DNA of 59,932 bases from an uncultured Eubacteriales bacterium (GTDB lineage Bacteria > Bacillota > Clostridia > Lachnospirales > CAMVHY01). The notes below the pieces were generated by a model. The model was not told where the DNA came from and did no database searches. It worked only from the letters and a program-made list of their open reading frames with translations. A program made the translations under genes and the position numbers. This document shows, one piece after another, positions 37,569 to 46,174 of this stretch. Positions within the stretch are counted from its first letter, which is position 1; every line of letters starts with the position of its first letter. The stretch is from assembly GCA_948543815.1 (NCBI GenBank), contig CAOVHW010000003.1, positions 102,080 to 162,011 of the forward strand. The letters run 5' to 3'.

Positions 37569-38579
37569 CTACAACATTTTTTTAATATATTCAGCACGAG
37601 CGATATCGCGTTCTTTTTCATCAAGTCTACGGCCAAAATTTTTTTGAAGTAAACCTGGTTGGATATTCATCATAATTTTATAGACATTGCATTTAAATTT
37701 CGGAATATCAAAGCCCATACCATAACCCAATCGTACATCTGAGAGCAAATTCATTGCTTCGTGCGTATTAATTTTTTTACAGTTAGTAAGAGTTCCAAAC
37801 GAACGGAAAATTTTATCCTCAAAGTCCAAACGATTTTTCTGCAAAATAGTTTCACGCAATTTTAATTCTTGCTCAATAATTTGATGGGCAACATTTTGGA
37901 GATTTTTTATTATATCTTCCTCCGATTTACCGAGTGTAATCTGATTTGAAATCTGATAGATACTTCCCATTGGTTCAGTTCCTTCACCATGTAAACCGCG
38001 CACCGTCATGCCAAACTTACTTATAATTTGAACTAAATTTTTCAATTGAGCAGATTTTTCTAGCATTGGTAAATGCAGCATAAATGATGCACGTAAACCA
38101 GTTCCGACATTTGTAGGGCAAGAAGTTAAAAATCCGAACTCATTATCGAAAGCGTAATCAATTTTTTGAGAAAAAATATCGTCAATATCATTTGCTAATG
38201 AAAAAGTTTTAAAGATATTAGCACCTGAACAAATTGATTGGATGCGGATATGGTCTTCCTCATTAATCATTACGCATACAGATTCATCTTTATTAATAAA
38301 GAAGCCACGAGGATTTTTATTTTGTAAAAAATATTGACTGATATTATGGAGTTCGAAATTAGAAAGTAATTCGATATCGGAGACATCGTTAGCATTTACG
38401 AACATAAAATCATTTGAGAGAGATTTTACGGTATCAATAGTTTTATTAAGGATATCTTGCATTTGTTGAGGCTGTAGGATAACGGAAAAAGGATATTGAG
38501 TAATATTACGAGCGAGCCGAATCCGCGACGTAATAAAAATTGAGAAATCAAGTTGAGAATCGTCAAACCATTTATCCAT
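37569..38579 (-). CDS. mcsB: Protein arginine kinase McsB
   Basis: 336 residues from ATG at 38579, preceded by GGAGGAA; the longer open frame upstream overlaps mcsA. Phosphagen-kinase fold: ITSRIRLARN, CPTNVGTGLRASFMLHLP with the catalytic Cys, and TVRGLHGEGT. It phosphorylates arginine residues, marking proteins for ClpC-ClpP. The start lies eight bases inside mcsA, and 11 bases separate its end from clpC. Confidence 0.96.
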   Translation of the reverse strand: MDKWFDDSQLDFSIFITSRIRLARNITQYPFSVILQPQQMQDILNKTIDTVKSLSNDFMFVNANDVSDIELLSNFELHNISQYFLQNKNPRGFFINKDESVCVMINEEDHIRIQSICSGANIFKTFSLANDIDDIFSQKIDYAFDNEFGFLTSCPTNVGTGLRASFMLHLPMLEKSAQLKNLVQIISKFGMTVRGLHGEGTEPMGSIYQISNQITLGKSEEDIIKNLQNVAHQIIEQELKLRETILQKNRLDFEDKIFRSFGTLTNCKKINTHEAMNLLSDVRLGYGMGFDIPKFKCNVYKIMMNIQPGLLQKNFGRRLDEKERDIARAEYIKKML

Positions 38580-39081
38580 TATGTTCCTCCTTAATTTTTT
38601 TAATTTCATCACGTAATTTTGCAGCTTGCTCATATTCTTCATTATCAATAGCCTTATGCAAATCATTTTGTAATTTCGCAATACGATTTTGGTACGAGAT
38701 TTCAAGTAATGACTTACCGGGGACTTTTCCATTATGACGAGTACCAGCCTGAATATTACGTAAGATAGGGATTAAATCTTCCCGAAAAGTTTTATAGCAT
38801 TGGTCGCAGCCAAGTTTCCCAACATTTTTAAAATCATCAGAAGTAAAACCACATTTTGGACAAACTTTTTTACGAATTAAATCATTAGGTTGGCCATAAA
38901 TTTGTTTTTGGTCGTTACTTAAAAAAGTATCGAGGAAGCCATGAAATAAATCCTCGAAAGAAATTTGCATTTCGAGTTGTTTTGCACATTGATTACATAA
39001 ATGGAACTCACGTTCTTGACCATTTATAACGCGATGAACGAAAACTGTAGCGGGATTAACATTACAATTTTGACATAACAA
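38572..39081 (-). CDS. mcsA: McsB activator McsA
   Basis: 169 residues. Two zinc sites made of CxxC pairs (CQNC with CNQC, CPKC with CDQC) and a C-terminal UVR motif (about residues 132-167: KAIDNEEYEQAAKLRDEI). McsA binds and activates McsB. AGGAGG precedes the ATG, 15 bases after metK. The usual first gene of this operon, ctsR, is missing. Confidence 0.95.
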   Translation of the reverse strand: MLCQNCNVNPATVFVHRVINGQEREFHLCNQCAKQLEMQISFEDLFHGFLDTFLSNDQKQIYGQPNDLIRKKVCPKCGFTSDDFKNVGKLGCDQCYKTFREDLIPILRNIQAGTRHNGKVPGKSLLEISYQNRIAKLQNDLHKAIDNEEYEQAAKLRDEIKKIKEEHNG

Positions 39082-39096
39082 AATGATTACCTCCTC

Positions 39097-40215
39097 TCAG
39101 AAATCATAAGAAATTATTTCCCACGGCAAATCTAAATCATCACGACCAAAATGTCCGTAGCTAGAAACTTGGCCAAAAATCGGATTAAACAATCCAAACT
39201 TTTCAATAATTGCCGCAGGCCGAAAATCAAATTTTTCATTTATTATCTTCGTTAATTTTTCATCAGAAAACTTTCCAGTTGCAAACGTATTTACAGAAAT
39301 TGAAATAGGTTTGCTCACACCAATTGCATAGGAAACTTGAATCTCACATTTTTTTGCTAAACCATTTGCAACAATATTTTTAGCAACATATCGTGCCATA
39401 TAAGCACCACATCGGTCAACTTTTGTAGCATCTTTGCCGGAGAAAGCACCGCCGCCATGACGCGCATAACCACCATAAGTATCGACAATAATTTTTCGCC
39501 CGGTTAATCCTGAATCTGCAAGCGGTCCGCCAATAACAAAACGTCCGGTTGGATTTATTAAAAATTTTGTTTTTGAATCCAATAAGTTTTCTGGCAATGT
39601 CGCAATAATAACATTTTGAATTATGTCCGCTCGTAATTTTTCATATTCAACATTTGGGTCATGCTGCGCCGAAATCAAAACATTGTCAATTCTAATCGGC
39701 TTGCCCTCAAAATATTCAACAGTAACTTGCGATTTACCATCGGGACGTAAATAATTCAAAAGATTATTTTTACGGACATCTGCTAAACGTTTAGAAAGTT
39801 TGTGCGCCAAATAAATTGGCATTGGCATAAAGACATCAGTTTCGTCACACGCAAATCCAAACATCATACCTTGATCACCCGCACCAATATCTAAATTATC
39901 GACGCCTTTAGCGATATCTGGCGATTGATTTTTGAATGAAGTCAAGACGGCGCACGAATCATAATTAAAACCTAAATCCATTTTATCATAACCGATGGAT
40001 TTAATTTTATTGCGGACAATTTTTTCTATATCGACATAGCAATTTGTTGTAATTTCGCCGGTAACTAAAACCAAACCGGTTGTCACAATAGTTTCACATG
40101 CGACACGCGCATTTTTATCATTGCTTAAAATTTCATCGAGTACGGAATCAGAGATACCATCGCAAATTTTATCGGGATGACCTTCAGTAACAGATTCGGA
40201 AGTAAAAAAGCTCAA
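39097..40215 (-). CDS. metK: S-adenosylmethionine synthetase
   Basis: 372 residues from TTG at 40215, eight to nine bases after AAGGAGG; the longer frame upstream reaches into spoIVFB. Motifs: SESVTEGHPDKICD at the N-terminus, GAGDQGMMFGFAC, the P-loop-like GGGAFSGKDATKVDR. It makes AdoMet from methionine and ATP. No SAM riboswitch precedes it; the leader is only about 30 bases. Cotranscription with spoIVFB upstream and mcsA downstream is likely, with an extra promoter box at 40246. Confidence 0.96.
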   Translation of the reverse strand: MSFFTSESVTEGHPDKICDGISDSVLDEILSNDKNARVACETIVTTGLVLVTGEITTNCYVDIEKIVRNKIKSIGYDKMDLGFNYDSCAVLTSFKNQSPDIAKGVDNLDIGAGDQGMMFGFACDETDVFMPMPIYLAHKLSKRLADVRKNNLLNYLRPDGKSQVTVEYFEGKPIRIDNVLISAQHDPNVEYEKLRADIIQNVIIATLPENLLDSKTKFLINPTGRFVIGGPLADSGLTGRKIIVDTYGGYARHGGGAFSGKDATKVDRCGAYMARYVAKNIVANGLAKKCEIQVSYAIGVSKPISISVNTFATGKFSDEKLTKIINEKFDFRPAAIIEKFGLFNPIFGQVSSYGHFGRDDLDLPWEIISYDF

Positions 40216-40245
40216 GATAAATTTCCTCCTTAGATTTGTGGAGAT

Positions 40246-40254
40246 ATTATAACA
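40246..40254 (-). promoter_or_regulatory. Extended -10 promoter box before metK
   Basis: On the minus strand TTTTTGTGTTATAATA contains TGTTATAAT, an extended -10 element. No good -35 is visible. The same box occurs before ftsZ and, with C for T, before the ABC operon at 45164. Confidence 0.5.
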
Positions 40255-40262
40255 CAAAAATT

Positions 40263-40805
40263 TCACGTAAAATATAATTCATAAATCAAATTGACGGCGG
40301 ATAATTTATTTACGCGCCACAAATAAATTGCGATTGCAAGCAATGATAAATTTGGAAAAAACAAAATGAATTGCAAAATGCCGAACAAAAATAAAATAGC
40401 AATCATAAAACGATTTAATTTTAAAAAAAATTTTTTGCCCGCAGACAATTTTTTTAATATCAAAATTAAAATTCTACCGCCATCTAACGGATAAATTGGC
40501 AGCAAATTAAATATGAATAAACTAAAATTTGCGCCGACAAAAAAATTATTTCGGCTAAAAAAAATTATCGCCAAAAATAAATTTGCGAATGGCCCCACTA
40601 TTAAAATCAAAAATTTTTTCCACGCAATTGTTAAATTAAAATTTTTAATTACGGCTTTTGCACCGATTAAGCTAAAAATAATTTTTTCGATTTGTAGTCC
40701 GAAAAATTTTGCAACTAAAACGTGTGAAAGTTCATGAATTACGACAAAAATCCAAACGCAAAAAAAATGTTCCGCAATAATCGGAACAGAATAATAAGAA
40801 ATCAA
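40263..40805 (-). CDS. spoIVFB: Intramembrane metalloprotease SpoIVFB
   Basis: 180 residues, four to five membrane segments. M50 site-2 protease: zinc motif HELSH (His24, Glu25, His28) in one helix and the third ligand Asp108 in LPIYPLDGGR. In Bacillus SpoIVFB sits in the outer forespore membrane and cleaves pro-sigma-K, inhibited by SpoIVFA. It is much shorter than the 288-residue Bacillus protein and lacks the C-terminal CBS domain. TTG start at 40805, overlapping the TGA of the gene upstream (TTGA), so translation is coupled to the spoIVFA-like gene. Confidence 0.9.
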   Translation of the reverse strand: MISYYSVPIIAEHFFCVWIFVVIHELSHVLVAKFFGLQIEKIIFSLIGAKAVIKNFNLTIAWKKFLILIVGPFANLFLAIIFFSRNNFFVGANFSLFIFNLLPIYPLDGGRILILILKKLSAGKKFFLKLNRFMIAILFLFGILQFILFFPNLSLLAIAIYLWRVNKLSAVNLIYELYFT

Positions 40806-41556
40806 TCTAAAAATTCACCGCGCAACATATATTCATTTTTAACATCATCGGTATATGGCAAATCAACAAAGCAAAATGGATCTAGCAATTTATTTTCAAA
40901 ACGTATCGAATAATGTAAATGCGGGCCGCTAGCAAAACCAGTTTTACCTGCGAGCGCAATAATTTGATTTTTTGTAATATGTGAATTTTCCTTGACAAAA
41001 ATTTTTTTCAGATGCCCATTAAAAATTTCGTAGCCATTAAAAGTTTTATACGTGACAAAATTTCCAAAAGAATTAGAATATCCAACAGAATTAATTATTC
41101 CGTCAGCAACTGCAAAAATTTTTGTTCCTTCAGCTACACCAATATCAATTCCGTCATGAAATTCTTGTTTGTTCGTAATTGGATTTATTCGTTGTCCAAA
41201 TGAAGACGTAATAATTCCATGAGTTGGATTGATTAAAATTTTTTTTTAGTTTCATTTAATTCATTTTCATCCGCATTCATTTGTTTAATTAAATTTTCAT
41301 CGATTTGAAAATCTTGGATATCGGTCGGTAATTTTTCCATGAGCAAATTAAATTTTTCAATACCAACTGTTTTTAGTTCTTCAAATGAAATATTTTGAGC
41401 GAGTTGATTTTTTAATTTCAATTTAAAATTTTTCATTGCCGGAAATAAATTTAAAACTAAAATTGATAATAAAATCAAACCGCAAGTTAAAGTTTGATTG
41501 ATAAGTGATTGCGCAAAATAGTTTTCACTTTTAGGAGATTTTTTGTAATATCTCAT
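40802..41556 (-). CDS. spoIVFA: SpoIVFA-like M23 protein with a frameshift at an A9 run
   Basis: The first part (41556-41233) starts with GGAGGAAAGTAA-ATG and codes for a cytosolic tail, a membrane segment (about residues 20-40) and a linker, then stops at TAA directly after nine A residues (complement of T 41239-41247). The rest of the region codes in the next frame for about 145 residues of an M23 (LytM) domain with HDGID, GHL and GPHLHYSIR, ending at TGA 40804-40802. That part has no start codon of its own. One extra A in the run would join the two into a 251-residue protein with the SpoIVFA layout and size (264 in Bacillus). It could be disrupted, a sequencing error, or expressed by slippage. 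Upstream overlap ATGA with ymxH, downstream TTGA with spoIVFB. Confidence 0.85.
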
Positions 41557-41810
41557 TTACTTTCCTCCGCAATTTTTTCAGTATCAACATCTACCAAAAT
41601 AATATCGTCACCAATTTGTTTAATATTTGCCCATGGAATACAATATTCAGTTTCGCGGCCGAATACACCTAAAATTTTTCCACTACCCGGTACAATTATT
41701 TTTTTGATTTTGCCACTTTTTTCATCAATATCAATATCGGCAATAAATCCAAATCGTTTCCCATCACTTATATTTATAATTTCTTTTTGTCGCATATCAT
41801 ATACTCGCAA
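41553..41810 (-). CDS. ymxH: YlmC/YmxH family PRC-barrel sporulation protein
   Basis: 85 residues from TTG at 41810, preceded by GAGGTG with a normal spacer; the family N-terminus (MRVYDMRQKEIINISDGKRFG) confirms this start rather than the longer frame. PRC-barrel-like beta domain of the YlmC/YmxH family, small proteins found in sporulating Bacillota, role unknown. Its stop overlaps the next start (ATGA). First gene of the ymxH-spoIVFA-spoIVFB-metK-mcsA-mcsB-clpC series. Confidence 0.88.
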   Translation of the reverse strand: MRVYDMRQKEIINISDGKRFGFIADIDIDEKSGKIKKIIVPGSGKILGVFGRETEYCIPWANIKQIGDDIILVDVDTEKIAEESK

Positions 41811-41831
41811 AAAAATCACCTCTATAAAAAT

Positions 41832-41859
41832 AAATTATGCTTGCCGTAAAAATATATAA
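41832..41859 (-). promoter_or_regulatory. Possible sigma-E-type promoter for ymxH-spoIVFA-spoIVFB
   Basis: On the minus strand TTATATA, a 13-bp spacer and CATAATTT, a partial match to mother-cell sigma-E boxes (CATACAAT type). Proposed mainly because the Bacillus spoIVF operon is sigma-E dependent. Weak. Confidence 0.25.
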
Positions 41860-41862
41860 CTA

Positions 41863-41891
41863 TTGCACATAGCAAAATAATTTATTATCAT
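41863..41891 (+). promoter_or_regulatory. Promoter of the LemA-like gene
   Basis: TTGCAC (41863-41868), 17 bp, TATCAT (41886-41891), 32 bp before the ATG at 41923. Confidence 0.45.
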
Positions 41892-41922
41892 AAAAGTAAA
41901 CATCAAAATAGGAGTGAGTAAA

Positions 41923-42795
41923 ATGAACTTTATGTTTTTAATTTGCGTGTTAATTGCATACGTTATTGTTAACTTTACTAAAATGACTTCAGGTAAAAAA
42001 AAAATTAATAGTGAGTGGGAACAAGTTGACGCACAATTAAAACGCAAATTTGATTTGACTCAAAATTTAGTTGAAATTTTTAATGAGTGCTTCGTACAAG
42101 ATGAAAAAGATATAAATGAAGATTTAGTAAATGCAAAAAATAATTTAATTGGTGCAAAAAAGCCGCAGCAAATATTAGATGTAAATTTGCAAGTAGATAA
42201 TGTAGTAAAAAAATTATTTAGGCAAATAGAAAATTATCCCGGATTAAAAGAAAGTAATGAAATAAAATATTTACAAGATGAACTAAAAAAAATTCAAATT
42301 CATGAATACGTAGCAAATTTTAAAAGCAATATAACAAAAAGTATGCGCAAGCAAATTGAAAATAAAATACAGCAAAAATTTTTACTAATTGACAATTTAA
42401 TTGAAATAATTGAAAGATATACTGAACGAGGAAAAATTATTTTTAATAACATAGAGCAAATAAGAAATTATTATTTTGAAGCACAAACACCGAAAGAAAA
42501 AATGCAAATAACAAAACAAATGTCAATTGAATTAAAAAGATTGTTTAATGCGGCAGAAAATTATCCAAAGTTACAAGCAAACTTTGCATTTACAAATTTT
42601 GAGCAAAAAATTTCGAAAATCGAAGATAAAATTGACTACTTAAGTCAAAATTATAATGAAGCTGTAAAAAAATATAATGAGTCAACTTTGATTTACCCAA
42701 ATAATTTTTTATCAAAACCTTTTGGCTTCCGTAAAATAAAATATTTTAATACGGACGAACTTCAACGTAGTACAACTTTAAAAGTTGAATTTTAA
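41923..42795 (+). CDS. LemA family protein with two LemA units
   Basis: 290 residues from ATG at 41923, eight bases after AGGAG (the in-frame GTG at 41914 is part of that site). One N-terminal transmembrane helix, then LemA-type helical bundles. The LemA marks are EWEQVDAQLKRKFDLTQNLV near the start and NEAVKKYN with YPNNFLSKPFGF near the end. LemA proteins are membrane-anchored helical proteins of unclear function. A normal LemA is about 185 residues; this one is longer because the central bundle occurs twice (about residues 30-125 and 137-235; for example QIENYPGL and AAENYPKL occupy matching places). Confidence 0.85.
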   Translation: MNFMFLICVLIAYVIVNFTKMTSGKKKINSEWEQVDAQLKRKFDLTQNLVEIFNECFVQDEKDINEDLVNAKNNLIGAKKPQQILDVNLQVDNVVKKLFRQIENYPGLKESNEIKYLQDELKKIQIHEYVANFKSNITKSMRKQIENKIQQKFLLIDNLIEIIERYTERGKIIFNNIEQIRNYYFEAQTPKEKMQITKQMSIELKRLFNAAENYPKLQANFAFTNFEQKISKIEDKIDYLSQNYNEAVKKYNESTLIYPNNFLSKPFGFRKIKYFNTDELQRSTTLKVEF

Positions 42796-42819
42796 AAATT
42801 GAAAGTGAGGTTGATTTCT

Positions 42820-43380
42820 ATGAAAGCAATGCTGATTCCGCCGTCACGAAAATATTTTGATAGCTATCTGGAAGCTTGCCATGAATATGAGAAAATTGAT
42901 GAACATTCTTTTTTACACGATTTATATGAGTTTGCACACTTAAAACGTGGCGGTGAAATTTCTTTTAATGCGTGGAAAAACGGAATTATCCATCAATATT
43001 ATTTTGATACAATCAATGGGAAATATCAGATGCTCAGCGTTCCGTCAACAACTTTTTGGCTTGTCGACGAAACACAATATATTGGCATCGGAATTATCCG
43101 CCATAGAATGACAAAAGCTATTGAAGAATACGGCGGCAATATCGGCTATGCAATTCGCCCAACAAAATGGAATCAAGGTTATGGCACACTCCAACTCAAA
43201 TTATTATTGAAGGAAGCAAATAAATTAAAAATAAATCCAGCACTTGTTACATGTGACGAAGAAAATATTGCGTCAAAGAAATTAATCGAAAAAAATGGTG
43301 GTAAACTACGTGATAAACTTCCGACACATACAAACGGAAAAGATATTTTACTTTGTCGCTATTGGGTAAATACAAAATAA
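42820..43380 (+). CDS. GNAT acetyltransferase
   Basis: 186 residues from ATG at 42820, nine bases after AGTGAGG. GNAT fold: IPPSRKYFDSYLEAC at the N-terminus, TFWLVDE and GIGIIRHRM strands, the acetyl-CoA motif NIGYAIRPTKWNQGYGTLQLKLLL and VTCDEENIASKKLIEKNGG. This layout is common in the predicted acetyltransferases often annotated YlbP-like or aminoglycoside-type, but the substrate is not shown. It follows the LemA-like gene by 24 bp and may share its promoter. Confidence 0.88.
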   Translation: MKAMLIPPSRKYFDSYLEACHEYEKIDEHSFLHDLYEFAHLKRGGEISFNAWKNGIIHQYYFDTINGKYQMLSVPSTTFWLVDETQYIGIGIIRHRMTKAIEEYGGNIGYAIRPTKWNQGYGTLQLKLLLKEANKLKINPALVTCDEENIASKKLIEKNGGKLRDKLPTHTNGKDILLCRYWVNTK

Positions 43381-43399
43381 AGAAATTTTAAATAATAAT

Positions 43400-43545
43400 A
43401 AAATCGTTCTTTTTTTTGTAAAAAAAAGAACCAAAAAAACTTTGCTAAAAAAATCTTTGTGTAAAATAACACAAAGATTTTTTGTTAAAATTTCTTTTTT
43501 TGTTTTGCTTTTTTTCTTTTCAAAGAAAAAAAGTAAAGGTTTTAA
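43400..43545. repeat. Palindromic intergenic repeat, copy D (about 146 bp)
   Basis: Core AAATCTTTGTGT-AAAATA-ACACAAAGATTT, the innermost pair being T-A instead of the G-C found in copies A and B, so pairing is kept. The left end shares AAAATCGTTC and a T run with copy C. No 31-nt module. It lies between two convergent genes (acetyltransferase and ABC permease) and can terminate both. Confidence 0.85.
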
Positions 43546-43549
43546 GGAT

Positions 43550-44266
43550 TTATACGTCTCTTTTTTCAAAAATAAATGCAGCCGCAACAAAAAATATTAA
43601 TCCACCCAAAATCATTCCGTATACTTTATAGCTATTTAAATTGGGATTAACTAAGAAATAAAAGATATTGTCAAATGGAATTGCACTAATAAAATTTTTA
43701 GCCATTGAAAATTTATCCATTAATACTTTTAAAATATCTTCAAATACGAATAAAAAAAATAATCCAGTGACAAAACTTGTTGCTCGCGATTTAAAAATAA
43801 TTGTTACAAATAAAAAATAATTATTTATGAACCAACCATAAATTAAATACAAAGTCATAATCGAATAAAAATACTCAACAACAACTTTTTGACCTATTCC
43901 CAATTGATAATATGCAAGCAAAAGAAAATTTATGAATCCAATCACAAAACAATACAAAATATTTGTAAGAACTTTTGACAATAAAATTTCCGTACGAGTT
44001 TTCGGTGAAGTAAGTAAAAAAGTTGTCGTCCCAAATCGAAATTCTTCCGCTAAAATTGTTACAGCTTGGAATATTATAACGAACTGTACAATTGGCCTAA
44101 AAATTAAATCTACAGCAAATACATTTTTTCCCGCACCTGGCACCTTAATTATTTGATCGATGATAATGAAAAAAGTTAGCGACATTATGCCTAAATAAAT
44201 ATATGTACTTTTTTTGGCAAAAATTTTTTTAAACTCGAGCCATGCCAATTTAAATATATCAAACAA
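43550..44266 (-). CDS. ABC-2 type transporter permease
   Basis: 238 residues with six hydrophobic segments and the ABC-2 permease pattern (RFGTTTFLLTSPKTRTEILLSKVL between helices 2 and 3). It overlaps the ATPase gene by eight bases. ABC-2 exporters commonly move peptides, drugs or lipids; the cargo here cannot be told from sequence. The pair resembles bacitracin/lantibiotic-type self-protection exporters such as BcrA/B in size. No accessory genes adjoin. Confidence 0.9.
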   Translation of the reverse strand: MFDIFKLAWLEFKKIFAKKSTYIYLGIMSLTFFIIIDQIIKVPGAGKNVFAVDLIFRPIVQFVIIFQAVTILAEEFRFGTTTFLLTSPKTRTEILLSKVLTNILYCFVIGFINFLLLAYYQLGIGQKVVVEYFYSIMTLYLIYGWFINNYFLFVTIIFKSRATSFVTGLFFLFVFEDILKVLMDKFSMAKNFISAIPFDNIFYFLVNPNLNSYKVYGMILGGLIFFVAAAFIFEKRDV

Positions 44267-45164
44267 TTTTACTTCCTCCCGTTAAATCGTAAAATTTTTC
44301 TTCCAAAGTCTCACGTACCTCATAGACGCTAGTAAAATTAATATCTTTGAGGACAACATCTTTAATAAATGGCGCAAGATTTTCTTTTTGTAACCGAATT
44401 TTTATAATATTGTCCGTTATATCTTCAATAACAATATTTTTTTTCTTGAGCAGGCTTACGAATTCATCAAGTTCATTTGTCTCAAAAGCAAAAATTGTAT
44501 CCTCAACCGTTTTCTCATTCATATCTAATATTTCCATTACAGAACCTTTTTTCAAAACGACAACGCGATTACAAATTTTTTCAATTTCAGAAAGCGTATG
44601 ACTCGAAATTAAAATTGAAACTTTTTTCTCAGTGGCCAACTTCACCAAATATTGACGAATAATTTTTACACCATTTGGGTCCAAACTATTTGTCGGCTCG
44701 TCAAGTATTAATAACTTCGGATTGCCAAGAAATGCTTGTGCCAATCCCAATCGTTGCGTCATTCCCAATGAATAAGTTTTTACTTTTTTTTGAATTGCCG
44801 ACGAAAGTCCTGTTAATGTAATTATTTCGCTCAATTTTTTTCTGTCAAGTTTACCGTTCATCGCCGCAAAAAATTTTAAATTTTGATAGCCCGACATGTA
44901 TGGATAAAATTTTGGCGTTTCAATCATACAACCAAATAATCGATTACCTTTGTCAATAACTTTTGAATCGACATTACAAACGATTTTGCCATCAAAATTT
45001 CTAATTAATCCAACAATCGTACGCATCAAAGTAGTTTTACCGGCACCGTTTGGGCCAACTAAACCCAAAATTTCACCCTCATTCAAATCGAAGCTGACAT
45101 TATTCAGAGCGAATTGCTTTTGAAATTTTTTAGTAACAGCTGCAACTTTCATAATCTCACTCAT
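44259..45164 (-). CDS. ABC transporter ATPase
   Basis: 301 residues. Walker A GPNGAGKTTL, signature YSLGMTQRLGLAQAFLG, Walker B LLILDEPTNSLDP and H-loop SSHTLSE. The C-terminal 80 residues form the extra domain typical of ABC-2 exporters of the BcrA/CcmA group. It energises the permease encoded directly downstream. An extended -10 promoter box lies at 45196. Confidence 0.95.
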   Translation of the reverse strand: MSEIMKVAAVTKKFQKQFALNNVSFDLNEGEILGLVGPNGAGKTTLMRTIVGLIRNFDGKIVCNVDSKVIDKGNRLFGCMIETPKFYPYMSGYQNLKFFAAMNGKLDRKKLSEIITLTGLSSAIQKKVKTYSLGMTQRLGLAQAFLGNPKLLILDEPTNSLDPNGVKIIRQYLVKLATEKKVSILISSHTLSEIEKICNRVVVLKKGSVMEILDMNEKTVEDTIFAFETNELDEFVSLLKKKNIVIEDITDNIIKIRLQKENLAPFIKDVVLKDINFTSVYEVRETLEEKFYDLTGGSKIV

Positions 45165-45195
45165 AAAATTAACCTCACAATAAAAATTTGTAAAT

Positions 45196-45204
45196 ATTAT
45201 AGCA
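45196..45204 (-). promoter_or_regulatory. Extended -10 promoter box of the ABC operon
   Basis: On the minus strand TTTTTGTGCTATAATA contains TGCTATAAT about 30 bp before the start codon. A 17-bp spacer would place ATTTCA at -35, a weak match. Same box as before metK and ftsZ. Confidence 0.5.
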
Positions 45205-45224
45205 CAAAAAATGCGGCGTGAAAT

Positions 45225-46118
45225 TTACGTTATTTCCACACCGCTATAATAATGCTGTAAAATTTGTTTGTAGTCGTAACCACGCTGTGCCATAAAATTT
45301 GCACCATATTGACTCATACCACTGCCATGTCCATAACCTTTTGTAACAAAAATGATATCTGCACCATCTTTTTTGAAAGTAAAATTCGTTGAGCGCAAAC
45401 CTAATAGCATTCGAATTTCCATCGCATTTATATTTTTGTCGCATATATTTATATTTTTTATGTAACCAGCTTTTGACCTTTGCGCAATAATAAATTTGTC
45501 GAAAAAATTCTCAGCTGTAAGATTCGTTTTATAACGATTATTTATCAATTTGATTACATTTTTTAATGGAAATTTTTTTTCGACTTGAAAGTTTGGCGCA
45601 TTTTCATCATCATGACTGTCAACACTTTTTAGATATGGATATGAACGCTGCCAAACATTTTCGGAATTTTCCGTAAGACCAGCACTTGTTGAATGGAAAA
45701 CGGCTTCTATAATTTCGCCATTATATTTGATAGTTTGACCTTTGGTTGAGTCGACGGCATCACAAATTTTCTTATAATTTTTTTCAAAATCTGCGCCCCA
45801 TTTTTTTTTCATATCATCAATGGAAATGTAAGCTTGATACAAATTTTTGTAATCCACACCGTCATAATTTCTTATAGCATAAGTTCGTGCGGCAACAGCT
45901 TGCGCCTTTAACGCTTCCAATTCAAAACTTATTGGCATTTCTGCCGCAACTACACATTTTATATAATCTTCAAGAATATTTGACGTTTGCTCAAATTCTA
46001 TATCATTAATTACAGTTTCATTAACAATTGGTTTTTTCGAGCCGCAACAAAAATTAATTGTGCACGGAATGAAAAAAACGGACAAAATCATTGCAAAAAA
46101 AATCTTATACAAAAACAT
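45225..46118 (-). CDS. spoIID: Stage II sporulation protein D (lytic transglycosylase)
   Basis: 297 residues. N-terminal membrane anchor (about residues 5-24), then the SpoIID/LytB domain. The catalytic Glu is Glu60 in VVAAEMP; other marks are LKAQAVAARTYA, FHSTSAGLTENSENVW and the C-terminal GYGHGSGMSQYGA. It cuts glycan strands during engulfment together with SpoIIP and SpoIIM, which are not in the window. No good ribosome binding site is seen at 46118 (only GCGTGG). It is 56 bases downstream of spoVB. Confidence 0.94.
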   Translation of the reverse strand: MFLYKIFFAMILSVFFIPCTINFCCGSKKPIVNETVINDIEFEQTSNILEDYIKCVVAAEMPISFELEALKAQAVAARTYAIRNYDGVDYKNLYQAYISIDDMKKKWGADFEKNYKKICDAVDSTKGQTIKYNGEIIEAVFHSTSAGLTENSENVWQRSYPYLKSVDSHDDENAPNFQVEKKFPLKNVIKLINNRYKTNLTAENFFDKFIIAQRSKAGYIKNINICDKNINAMEIRMLLGLRSTNFTFKKDGADIIFVTKGYGHGSGMSQYGANFMAQRGYDYKQILQHYYSGVEIT

Positions 46119-46174
46119 ACGCCACGCTTTTATTTTTGTATAAGATTATGCACAAAAAAAATTTTTTAGACCAA

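Noticed and set aside
40216..40262. SAM riboswitch before metK
   Set aside because: The gap is 47 bp, too short for any known SAM riboswitch, with no K-turn or typical stems.
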